Shown piece after piece: positions 1-5,985 of a DNA stretch of 6,326 bases. A program made the translations under genes and the position numbers. The notes under the pieces are model-generated. The model did no database searches. It was given only the letters and a program-made list of their open reading frames with translations, and had not been told where the DNA came from. The DNA is from Candidatus Chloroheliales bacterium (GTDB taxonomy: Bacteria > Chloroflexota > Chloroflexia > QHBQ01): positions 1 to 6,326 of the forward strand of contig QHBQ01000429.1 of the NCBI GenBank assembly GCA_003243865.1, given 5' to 3'. Position 1 is the stretch's first letter. Each line of letters starts with the position of its first letter.

Positions 1-1353
1 AGCGCCTATCCGCGGGTGCCAGACATCTTGCCAAACATTGGTATCTTCCTTATCCTCCAGGCATTCGCCGCGGGCTGTTCGGCAATGACCGGTGTGGAGG
101 CGATCTCTGACGGCGTCCCCGCGTTCAAAGAGCCGCAAGCGCCGAACGCGAGAGTAACCCTCACCTGGATGGCGGGTATCCTCGCCTTCATGTTCATGGG
201 CATCACTTTTCTGGCCGGGCAATATCACATCCTCGGCCTGAAGGGTGAGGAGTCGGTCATCTCCCAGATCGCCCGCCACACCATTGGCAGCGGTATCTTC
301 TACGCCATCTACGCGGTGGGCATCGTGGCAATCCTGGTGCTGGCAGCAAACACCGCCTTCAGCGACTTCCCCCGCCTCGCCTCATTCCTCGCCCGCGACA
401 AGTTCCTGCCGGGTCAGTTCCTCTTCCGCGGCGACCGCCTTGCCTTCAACACTGGCATCATCACCCTGGCGTGCCTGGCGGGCTTGCTGATCGTCATCTT
501 CGACGCCAGCACTGATGAACTCATCCCGCTCTACGCCATCGGTGTGTTCCTGAGCTTCACCCTCTCGCAAGCGGGGATGGTGAGGAAGTGGCTGAAGGAG
601 AAGCAGCCCGGCTGGCAGAAGTCGGCGTTCATCAATGGGCTGGGCGCCACCGCAACCGCGATGGTGTTCATCGTCATTGCCATCACCAAGTTCAATGGCG
701 GCAACGAGGGCAAGCCGATGTTCAAGATCGGCGACTTCCAGGTGAAGGAGGGGGCCTGGATCGTGATGATCATCATCCCGCTGATGGTAGCGATGTTCAG
801 GGCGATTTATCGCCACTATGACAAAGTGGCAAGGGAACTGAGCGCCAACAAGATCGCGATTACCGATGTGCTGGAGCAGGCCGAGCATATCCATCATCTG
901 GCAATAGTGCCGATTCCCAGCCTGAACCAGGCGACGATAAACACCCTGCTCTACGCCCGCAGCGTGTTCAGCAAGGTGCAAGCGGTACACGTGACCAACA
1001 GCATAGAGGAGGCAGAGGAGATTCAGAAAGAGTGGCGGGAACTGATGACCGACAGCGACATCAAGATGGTGGTGCTGGAGTCACCCTACCGCGCCCTGGT
1101 GCGCCCGCTGCTCACATACGTTGACGACGTGCAGCGCAAATACCCCGACCGCCAGATCACGGTGGTGCTGCCAGAGTTCGTCGCCCAGCATTGGTGGGAA
1201 CATCTGCTACACAACCAGACCGCGCTGCGGCTGAAGGGCGCGTTGCTCTTCCACCCCGGCATTGTCGTTACCAGCGTGCCTTACCACATCGGCAGGATGA
1301 CCCAGCGCAGCGAAGACGAGAAACACCCGCCCAGCGGAGCGGCTTCGGCGTAA
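1..1353 (+). CDS. kimA: KimA-like potassium importer (APC superfamily), 3' part
   Basis: The frame is open from base 1, so the N-terminus lies outside the window; about 450 residues are visible and the stop is TAA at 1351-1353. Full-length KimA (formerly YdaO) is about 600 residues and carries out proton-coupled, high-affinity K+ uptake in the cytoplasmic membrane. Near the start is GCSAMTGVEAISDGVP, whose Thr and Glu (three residues apart) fit, as I remember them, K+-binding residues T230 and E233 of the Bacillus subtilis protein. The family block AANTAFSDFPRL and then LIPLYAIGVF follow. About seven hydrophobic segments occupy the first 280 residues. The remaining ~170 residues form the soluble cytoplasmic domain, with family-typical HLAIVPIPSL, VVLESPYRALVRPLL, LPEFVAQHWW, LLHNQTALRL and VPYHIGRM. 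In known KimA proteins c-di-AMP binds this region or controls the gene through a riboswitch; the upstream region is not visible. It converges on the ECF cluster and has no evident functional link to it. Confidence 0.88.
   Translation, partial: SAYPRVPDILPNIGIFLILQAFAAGCSAMTGVEAISDGVPAFKEPQAPNARVTLTWMAGILAFMFMGITFLAGQYHILGLKGEESVISQIARHTIGSGIFYAIYAVGIVAILVLAANTAFSDFPRLASFLARDKFLPGQFLFRGDRLAFNTGIITLACLAGLLIVIFDASTDELIPLYAIGVFLSFTLSQAGMVRKWLKEKQPGWQKSAFINGLGATATAMVFIVIAITKFNGGNEGKPMFKIGDFQVKEGAWIVMIIIPLMVAMFRAIYRHYDKVARELSANKIAITDVLEQAEHIHHLAIVPIPSLNQATINTLLYARSVFSKVQAVHVTNSIEEAEEIQKEWRELMTDSDIKMVVLESPYRALVRPLLTYVDDVQRKYPDRQITVVLPEFVAQHWWEHLLHNQTALRLKGALLFHPGIVVTSVPYHIGRMTQRSEDEKHPPSGAASA
1207..1353. 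other. Convergent 147-bp gene overlap (permease 3' end / S-component tail)
   Basis: The last 147 bases of the + strand permease are read in antisense as the last 48 codons plus stop of the S component. The permease side encodes conserved KimA residues (HNQTALRL, VPYHIGRM), so selection acts on that strand. The S-component side shows no membrane segment and no recognisable motif. There is no spacer and no hairpin-plus-T-run terminator between the two genes. Confidence 0.75.
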
Positions 1354-2145
1354 TGCCTCATACCTGAAGTAAAACCGACGACGAAAGCGGTACATTACCT
1401 TCAGGGTTGCGCCACCTAGGGTGATAATCAATATCACGTTCAGGATCGAGCGCCAGAGGTCGTAGGGCAGCGAGGTGAGCAGGTAGAAGTTAGCGTAGGA
1501 TTGGGCCAGACCGCCGAGCCGCGCCAGACCGCTACCTGGCACGCTGGCGAAGTCGGTTGAAGCGGGCCAGAACCAGAAGTTGAGCAAGGCGCCGTAGAGC
1601 AACCCCCAGGCTGCGCCGAACGCGGCCAGCAATGCGAGGGCGGCTGGCCCTCTGGCTTCACCCCAGCGAGTTCGGGCCAGTCCACCCAACCAACCCGCCG
1701 ACATCCCCACCCAGGCGGCCACCAGCATTTGGTAGGGCAGCCAAGGGCCAATCCCGCCAGTGATAATCGCCGATACGAACAGGGTAAGCGTGCCAAACAG
1801 AAAGCCAAAGCTAGGCCCGAACACGAACCCGCCGAGGATTAGCAAAAAGAAGATCGGCGACGCCCCCGCGAAGCTGGGCAGCAGGCGCAGGCTGGCGTTC
1901 AGGGCAGTGAGAATGGCGAGCAGGGCCAGGCCCTTGCTGTTAAGTTCCTGCCCCTGGGCTGCCGTCAGCGCGATGAACAGGGCTGCCCCCGCCAGCAGCG
2001 AGAAGACCAGCAGGCTGTCCGCCCCACTGCCCCATAGCGGCCAGAGGAACGCCACTGCACCCAACGCTACTGTCGCCAGCAGCGGGAGTGAGGAGTGAGA
2101 AGTGAGAAGTGAGGAATAGTATAGTCTTATCTGTGGCTTTTTCAT
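1207..2145 (-). CDS. ECF transporter S component, with a run-on C-terminal tail
   Basis: This is the probable substrate-binding membrane subunit of the ECF importer encoded upstream. The 312-residue frame has about six hydrophobic segments between residues 21 and 250. The core LAILTALNASLRLLP, then PIFFLLILGGFVFGPSFGF, TGGIGPWLPYQM and GLLYGALLNFWFWP, is typical of S components encoded beside CbiQ and double-ATPase genes. The ATG at 2143-2145 is supported by GGGGAG nine bases upstream. Residues 10-21 (LYYSSLLTSHSSL) are encoded by a tandem GAGTGAG-type repeat and are probably not original. The recognisable family part ends near RFRRRF (253-258). Residues 265-312 are encoded antisense to the permease and have the arginine-rich look of a non-coding frame, so the original stop was probably lost just after FRYEA. 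It lies 70 bp after the EcfA gene. Substrate is not determinable from sequence alone. Confidence 0.8.
   Translation of the reverse strand: MKKPQIRLYYSSLLTSHSSLPLLATVALGAVAFLWPLWGSGADSLLVFSLLAGAALFIALTAAQGQELNSKGLALLAILTALNASLRLLPSFAGASPIFFLLILGGFVFGPSFGFLFGTLTLFVSAIITGGIGPWLPYQMLVAAWVGMSAGWLGGLARTRWGEARGPAALALLAAFGAAWGLLYGALLNFWFWPASTDFASVPGSGLARLGGLAQSYANFYLLTSLPYDLWRSILNVILIITLGGATLKVMYRFRRRFYFRYEALRRSRSAGRVFLVFAALGHPADVVRHAGNDNAGVEEQRALQPQRGLVV
1356..1365 (-). repeat. Single GTATGAG-type unit at the S-component 3' end
   Basis: The ten bases CCTCATACCT match 4156-4165 exactly and encode the same residues, RYE. A second tandem unit, which provides the TGA stop in the EcfT fusion, is absent or degenerate here, and the frame runs on. 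Confidence 0.45.
2095..2117 (+). repeat. GAGTGAG-type tandem repeat, inverted arm 1 (inside the S-component N-terminus)
   Basis: The + strand reads as tandem GTGAGAA/GTGAGGA heptamers. It matches the reverse complement of 2211-2233 at 20 of 23 positions. It is translated on the - strand as part of SSLLTSHSS near the S-component N-terminus. The array continues with weaker units down to about 2086. Confidence 0.7.
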
Positions 2146-2154
2146 CTAAATCAA

Positions 2155-2160
2155 CTCCCC
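2155..2160 (-). promoter_or_regulatory. Ribosome binding site of the S component
   Basis: GGGGAG on the - strand lies nine bases before the ATG at 2143-2145 and fixes this start. It sits in the loop of the long potential stem formed by the repeats at 2095-2117 and 2211-2233. Confidence 0.6.
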
Positions 2161-2210
2161 GCGCAGAAGTGCATCTTTTATGAGATATGCTAAAACTAAG
2201 GTCAGCCAAC

Positions 2211-2233
2211 ATTCCTCACTCCTCACTCCTCAT
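2211..2233 (-). repeat. GAGTGAG-type tandem repeat, inverted arm 2 (EcfA stop region)
   Basis: The - strand reads as three GAGGAGT-like heptamers and includes the TGA stop of EcfA (2216-2218). The last EcfA residues, RSEE, are encoded by the repeat. In a transcript of the - strand it can pair with 2095-2117 over 22 consecutive positions, two of them G-U, leaving a 93-nt loop that holds the ribosome site and start codon of the S component. Confidence 0.7.
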
Positions 2234-3850
2234 TACGTCTTTGGCGGTAAGCATACCGTTGCCGTAGAGCTTGCCCACCTGGGTGGAGAAGATCAGCGAG
2301 CCACCCAGGACCGTGCGGGTCGGGCCACTGACCGCCACTTCACCGTTGGCGAGCAGGGCGACGCGATCGGCAACCTCGGCCACCAGTTCGACATCATGGG
2401 TGACAAGCACGACAGCGCGACCTTGCCGCTTGAGAGTGTCAAGGTAGGCAACCAGCGCGGCCTTGTTGGCATAATCCAGCCCGCGAGTCGGCTCATCGAG
2501 CAGCACGACATCGGGGTTGGCAACCAGCAGCGCGGCGATACCGACCCGCTGCTGCTCACCGATGCTCAGGTCGCGCGGATAGCGGGCGGCGTGCTGGGCG
2601 ATGCCGAGCGCGGCCAGGGTATCGTTGACGCGCTGCTCATCGACAGGCAAGTGGTGGCCGCGCAGGGTAAAGCGCAATTCATCGCTGACCGTGTCGGCGA
2701 ACAGGGTGACGCGGGCGTTCTGCGGCACGTAGCCGATGCACCGCGCCAGTTCGCTGACCGGCCTACCGCTGACGCGCTCGCTCGCCAGCCGCACCGTGCC
2801 ACCGCTGGGTTGCAGCAGGCCGACGATTAGCTTGAGCAGGGTAGTCTTGCCCGCCCCGTTGCGCCCCATCACCGCCAGCACCTCACCGCGTTGCACCACC
2901 AGATTGACGTTACGCAGCACTTCGACCCCCGCGTAGGCGAACGACAGATTGCGCAGCTCAAGCAGCGGGTCGCCCGCGCCCCCACCCTGGCCCCCCCCCG
3001 AAATGAGGGAGGGAGTTGCGCTTACCCCTCCCACGGTGGGGGAGGCTGGGAGAGGGCCAGCCGCGGCGAAGCGGCGCGCCTCGCGCACCGATAGCGGCAG
3101 CGGCGCCCAGCCCAGCGCCTTGCCCAGCGTGGCCACTGGCGGGGTGAAAGGGATGGCGGCGAGCGCGGCGCGAGGCAGGTCATCGGCAGCAATCGCGCCG
3201 TCCGCCATGTAGAGGATACGGTCGGCGTACTGCACCACCCGCTCCAGGCGATGCTCGGAGATGACGACAGTGATGCCCAGGTCGGCATTCAGCTTCTGGA
3301 GCAAGGTGAGCAACTCCTCAGCGCTCTGGGGATCGAGTTGCGAGGTCGGCTCGTCGAGCAGTAGGGCGCGTGGCTGCATCGTCAGCGCGGCGGCAATCGC
3401 CAGCCGTTGCCGCTCGCCGCCGCTAAGGGTGCTGATGCGCCGCTTACGCAGGTGGTCGAGGTCAAGCTGGTGCAACACCTCCTCCACCCGCCGCCGCATC
3501 AGCAACGGGTCAAGGCCCAGGTTCTCCATACCGAAGGCCAGTTCGTTCTCCACCTCCTCGGCCACCGCTTGCGCCTCGGGGTCCTGAAAGACGAAACCGA
3601 CCTGCCCTGCCAGTTCGTGCGGCTGGCGGGTGAGCGTGTCCACCCCATCGAGCAGCACATGGCCGCGCCAGACCCCACCGTAGAAGTGCGGCACCAGGCC
3701 GTTCATCGCCCGCAGCAGGGTGCTCTTGCCTGCGCCGCTCCCCCCCACTAGCAGCACAAACTCGCCCGCGCCAATCTGTAGGCTCACATCGCGCAATGCC
3801 GCTGACGAACTTTCGGGATATGTATATGTTACATCGTCAAAGGTTATCAT
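2216..3850 (-). CDS. EcfA: tandem ATPase subunit of an ECF transporter (EcfA1-EcfA2 in one chain)
   Basis: A cytoplasmic ATP-binding protein that powers the ECF importer, with both ATPase domains in one 544-residue chain. Domain 1: Walker A GGSGAGKST (36-44), Q-loop Q89 in FVFQDPE, signature LSGGERQ (142-148), Walker B LLLDEPTSQLD (163-173), switch His200 in ISEHR. Domain 2: Walker A GRNGAGKTT (329-337), Q377 in YVPQNA, a less usual signature LSIGEQQR (428-435), Walker B VLLDEPTRGLD (449-459), His485. All catalytic residues are present, so both sites look competent. The tail FSTQVGKLYG...LTAKDV is typical of double CbiO-type ATPases. The inter-domain linker (about 262-294) is encoded by GC-rich repeat DNA with a nine-base G run. 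The start is ATG with a weak AGGT seven bases upstream. It lies 300 bp after the EcfT fusion and 70 bp before the S component. Confidence 0.92.
   Translation of the reverse strand: MITFDDVTYTYPESSSAALRDVSLQIGAGEFVLLVGGSGAGKSTLLRAMNGLVPHFYGGVWRGHVLLDGVDTLTRQPHELAGQVGFVFQDPEAQAVAEEVENELAFGMENLGLDPLLMRRRVEEVLHQLDLDHLRKRRISTLSGGERQRLAIAAALTMQPRALLLDEPTSQLDPQSAEELLTLLQKLNADLGITVVISEHRLERVVQYADRILYMADGAIAADDLPRAALAAIPFTPPVATLGKALGWAPLPLSVREARRFAAAGPLPASPTVGGVSATPSLISGGGQGGGAGDPLLELRNLSFAYAGVEVLRNVNLVVQRGEVLAVMGRNGAGKTTLLKLIVGLLQPSGGTVRLASERVSGRPVSELARCIGYVPQNARVTLFADTVSDELRFTLRGHHLPVDEQRVNDTLAALGIAQHAARYPRDLSIGEQQRVGIAALLVANPDVVLLDEPTRGLDYANKAALVAYLDTLKRQGRAVVLVTHDVELVAEVADRVALLANGEVAVSGPTRTVLGGSLIFSTQVGKLYGNGMLTAKDVMRSEE
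2969..3067 (-). repeat. GC-rich palindromic repeat absorbed into the EcfA inter-domain linker
   Basis: This stretch encodes the Gly/Pro/Ser linker between the ATPase domains. It contains a near-perfect hairpin around 3026-3045 (CCTCCCAC pairing with GTGGGGGAGG), a GGGAGAGGGCC segment and nine consecutive Cs on the + strand (2991-2999). Its composition and hairpin pattern resemble the repeat in the linker of the EcfT fusion at 5186-5340, and it lacks the ordinary codon look of the flanking ATPase domains. Confidence 0.6.
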
Positions 3851-4150
3851 CCGAGTTACCTATTCTATCAGTGAATATGCCGCACGCCCCTAAAGCATCA
3901 TGCTGAGACGAAAGCCAGATGTGAGCCAGGGGGTCTGGGGGTCTGCCCCCAGCTGGTGCAACCCCAGCAATGCTGCTCGTAAGCGTGTGGTCGCCCGCTC
4001 AGGCATGGCGCGATGGTACTCAACCTCAGCCCTGCTGCCAGTCAGCCGCTGGGGGCTTACCCCCAGACCCCCTGTAAGTTCCCCACCCTGTTCTTATCTT
4101 GATGTCTATGGCTTGTGCCACACGCCCATATAACATTGTCTACTGATGTC
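3851..4150. other. Intergenic gap between the EcfT fusion and EcfA
   Basis: No gene is supported in these 300 bases. Half of it is the inverted-repeat element at 3927-4074. On the EcfA side, about 75 bases lead to the start codon with a weak AGGT ribosome site (3858-3861, - strand). I see no convincing promoter, cobalamin riboswitch or T-rich terminator. The 3' end of the upstream gene carries a small tandem CTCATAC repeat (4150-4166). Confidence 0.6.
3927..4074. repeat. Long inverted-repeat element A (REP/BIME- or MITE-like)
   Basis: The left arm at 3927-3953 and the right arm at 4048-4074 are inverted copies matching at 25 of 27 bases; the two differences are in the small loop of each arm. 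Each arm is also a hairpin on its own (TGGGGG and CCCCCA around a four-base loop). About 94 bases separate the arms. The interior holds two similar direct segments, CAACCCCAGCAATGCTGC at 3959-3976 and a related one at 4021-4038, and the motif AATGCTGCTCGTAAGC at 3969-3984, which recurs in element B. No open frame in it looks like a transposase, so it would be non-autonomous. Confidence 0.75.
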
Positions 4151-4166
4151 TCATACCTCATACCTC
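4150..4166 (-). repeat. GTATGAG heptamer tandem at the EcfT fusion stop codon
   Basis: On the - strand two GAGGTAT/GAG units follow each other and supply both the last codons (RYEV) and the TGA stop at 4151-4153. The decamer CCTCATACCT at 4156-4165 recurs at 1356-1365, near the position where the S component should have ended. Confidence 0.55.
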
Positions 4167-5926
4167 GTAGCACCCAGCACCGCTTGCGGAGGCGAGTGTG
4201 GAGCGCGGCGCAGCAACGCCAGGGCGGCGGGAGTGAGCAGCAGCAGCATCAGCAACATGGCAGGGTTGAAGTCGGGCAGACTGAGACTAGGATAGGGAGA
4301 GTAGTCGGGCAGCCAACCCCACAGCCGAACCCCAAGCGCAAGCGCAGCGGCAGTCAAGGCGGTGATGATGACAACGAAATCGGCGCGGCGCAGGGTGACA
4401 TGGCGGTAGCGGGTTCGCTCACGCGGCGCGGCATAGCCCCAGGCGCGGGTTTCGAGCGCCTCGGCCATCTGCACCGCCTTCTCCAGGCCAAGAGTGAGCA
4501 GCGGGGCGAACAGCGGCAGCAGGTCGCGGGTGCGCACCCGATAGCCGCGCAACTGCTGGGCGGCGGCGATGTCGCGGGCCGCTGCCAATGTCTGCGGCAC
4601 GAATGCGACCGCTACGCTGGCCGCCAGGCCGACCCGATAGAGCGGGCGGGGGATGAGCTTAAGTAGCTCATAGTGGTCCATCACCCGATTGAAGACGGCG
4701 AAGACCGCCAGCAGGGTGAGCAGCGCCAGCCCGCGCAGCAGTCCGGCAGTCAGTCCTTCCAGGGTGAGGATGCCACCGATGGCGGGCCAGCCCGATGGCA
4801 AGCGGGCGATCACCGTCTGCCCATAGTGGGCGGTGAGGAAGTTGAACAGGACGACGAAGCCGGTTATCACCAGCCCGAAGCGGAGCAGCAGCCCACCGCT
4901 TATCCCTGGCCCGTCCGGTGGCGTGCAAGTGAGATAGACGCTGAGACAAACGAGCAACAGCATCAGCAGATAGTACGGATTGGCACTAACCAGCAGCAAT
5001 GCGCCCAGCAGCCAGGCCAGCCAGGTGCGGCTATTCAGCACATAACCGCGCTGCCCCCGCCGCCCCAGCGCCAGCAGCACCACTGCGACGAGCGGCAGCA
5101 AGGCCAGAAGAGGAGTGATGAGCGAGTTTTGAGTTTTCGTAGGGGCGGATTGCGTCCGCCCTGAGTTTTGAGTTATCGAGCCAACCGCGCCTCCCTTCTC
5201 GCTGGTAGGGGATGGTTGGGCTGAGGGTGAGGGCGAAGCCGCCGCGACTGCCTCTCCACTCATGGGAGAGGGCTGGGCTGAAGGCAAAACCCCCTCCCCC
5301 ATCTGGGGGGAGGGTTGGGCTGAGGGTGAGGGCGAAGCGACCAACGTAGCCCGCGCCACGCTGCCTGCCGTGCTGCTGGGTAGCGGCGCAGCAGTCGGTG
5401 ATATGCGAGTGGGCGAAGGATGCGGCGCGTGCGTCGGCGGGCGGGAAGTGGGGCTTGGCGGCGCGGTTAGTTGAGCGAAGCTGTAGAGCGGCGGGGGCGT
5501 GTCCGCACTGGCCCAGGACCAACCCTCGACGTCACCATCGTGTACCTGGTAGGCGGTCGCGCCCTGGCTGGAGTAGACCCACTTGCCGCCCTTGAGGTGG
5601 AAGTAGCGCCAGTAGGTGCAACTGCCGCTGCCCTGACACTGGCAGAAAGTCTGCTCGGTGGGCGGGTGGCAGCCCACCCCGCTGATTGCGGCGACCAGCC
5701 CGCCCGCCTGCCAATCCATCTCCAATGCGGCGCCGAAGGCACGTTGCAGCAACTCCGCCCCGCTGATACTATCCTCGCTGAAGCTGACCACATAGGTGCC
5801 GACCCGATTGCCCGCCCAGCGCACCGCCAGCGCGGCCCGATGCGGCGCAGGCTGGGCCGCTGCTGCCGTCGCAGTCAACAGCAGCAGGAAGAGCAGGGCT
5901 ATGCTAATGGCGGGACGATAGCGCAT
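4151..5926 (-). CDS. Fusion of a secreted DUF4430/SCO2322-like domain to EcfT (CbiQ-like transmembrane subunit)
   Basis: A 591-residue protein made of two units. Residues 1-24 are a signal peptide (hydrophobic LLFLLLL, then ATAAAA). Residues ~30-150 resemble DUF4430/SCO2322 proteins: TYWRYFHLKGGKWVYSSQG followed by DGDVEGWSW, plus four cysteines (86, 95, 97, 103) that could form disulfides outside the cell. Residues ~151-268 are a Pro/Ser/Thr linker built partly from repeats. Residues 271-288 form one membrane helix followed by positive GRRGQR. From ~300 onward comes a CbiQ/EcfT unit with several membrane helices and two coupling-type motifs, AAQQLRGYR (455-463) and ALETRAWGY (490-498), where EcfT proteins carry their Ala-Arg-Gly signatures contacting the ATPases. 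The topology is coherent: domain outside, helix crossing inward, EcfT starting inside. GGAGAGG lies 17 bases before the ATG, an unusually long spacing, with a stop codon in frame just upstream. It probably couples substrate capture to the EcfA/S complex. Confidence 0.85.
   Translation of the reverse strand: MRYRPAISIALLFLLLLTATAAAAQPAPHRAALAVRWAGNRVGTYVVSFSEDSISGAELLQRAFGAALEMDWQAGGLVAAISGVGCHPPTEQTFCQCQGSGSCTYWRYFHLKGGKWVYSSQGATAYQVHDGDVEGWSWASADTPPPLYSFAQLTAPPSPTSRPPTHAPHPSPTRISPTAAPLPSSTAGSVARATLVASPSPSAQPSPQMGEGVLPSAQPSPMSGEAVAAASPSPSAQPSPTSEKGGAVGSITQNSGRTQSAPTKTQNSLITPLLALLPLVAVVLLALGRRGQRGYVLNSRTWLAWLLGALLLVSANPYYLLMLLLVCLSVYLTCTPPDGPGISGGLLLRFGLVITGFVVLFNFLTAHYGQTVIARLPSGWPAIGGILTLEGLTAGLLRGLALLTLLAVFAVFNRVMDHYELLKLIPRPLYRVGLAASVAVAFVPQTLAAARDIAAAQQLRGYRVRTRDLLPLFAPLLTLGLEKAVQMAEALETRAWGYAAPRERTRYRHVTLRRADFVVIITALTAAALALGVRLWGWLPDYSPYPSLSLPDFNPAMLLMLLLLTPAALALLRRAPHSPPQAVLGATRYEV
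5124..5178 (-). repeat. 16-bp direct repeats flanking a small hairpin, in frame within the fusion linker
   Basis: GAGTTTTGAGTTTTCG at 5124-5139 recurs at 5163-5178 with one difference, offset by 39 bases, exactly 13 codons. Between them is a perfect seven-base stem, GGGCGGA (5143-5149) and TCCGCCC (5155-5161). In the protein this gives TQNS twice around SGRTQSAPTK. It looks like a small palindromic insertion with duplicated flanks. Confidence 0.65.
5186..5340 (-). repeat. Three-copy GC-rich hairpin repeat encoding the Pro/Ser linker of the EcfT fusion
   Basis: Copies at 5209-5239 and 5308-5338 match at 30 of 31 bases and lie 99 bases (33 codons) apart, so both encode ASPSPSAQPSP. A shorter copy at 5268-5290 encodes PSAQPSP. 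Between them are hairpins: CCTCTCC/GGAGAGG (5251-5271) and CCTCCCC/GGGGAGG around ATCT (about 5293-5313). The unit resembles dispersed intergenic repeats that often get translated by accident; here the insertions keep the frame. Confidence 0.7.
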
Positions 5927-5943
5927 AATGAATGGTGATTAAG

Positions 5944-5950
5944 CCTCTCC
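5944..5950 (-). promoter_or_regulatory. Distant Shine-Dalgarno-like site of the EcfT fusion
   Basis: GGAGAGG on the - strand is the only purine-rich candidate, but it lies 17 bases from the ATG at 5924-5926. No ATG, GTG or TTG start lies between it and an in-frame TAA at 5939-5941; only ATT (5927-5929) is closer. Either the spacing is unusual or initiation does not depend on it. Confidence 0.3.
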
Positions 5951-5985
5951 GCTTCGTATCTTGAAGAGATGTGATGGTCGGAAAT

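Noticed and set aside
1..2145. Functional link between the potassium importer and the ECF cluster
   Set aside because: The genes converge and share no promoter; adjacency alone is not evidence of a joint role.
2180..2830. 216-codon + strand frame opposite EcfA
   Set aside because: Antisense shadow; the - strand carries Walker and signature motifs in the right order and spacing.
3132..3138. GCCACTG-like strings (also near 2322) recalling part of a B12 box
   Set aside because: They lie inside EcfA coding sequence and lack the rest of a cobalamin riboswitch; the intergenic gaps hold no such core.
3862..3899. TAGAAT-like -10 box upstream of EcfA
   Set aside because: No -35 at acceptable spacing; too weak to report as a promoter.
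3927..4074. Element arms as intrinsic terminators (also 5986-6136)
   Set aside because: The hairpins are strong, but no T-run follows on either strand, so a standard Rho-independent terminator is not supported.
3900..4133. Open frame of 77 codons on the + strand between the EcfT fusion and EcfA genes
   Set aside because: It consists largely of the inverted-repeat element A; no ribosome site and no protein-like features.
4115..5164. Long open frames on the + strand opposite the EcfT fusion
   Set aside because: Gln/Arg/His-rich composition typical of antisense frames in GC-rich genes; the - strand shows signal peptide, membrane helices and EcfT motifs.
5186..5340. Regularly repeated units as a possible CRISPR array
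   Set aside because: Only three unequal copies, all translated in frame with no unique spacers of constant size; they are linker repeats.
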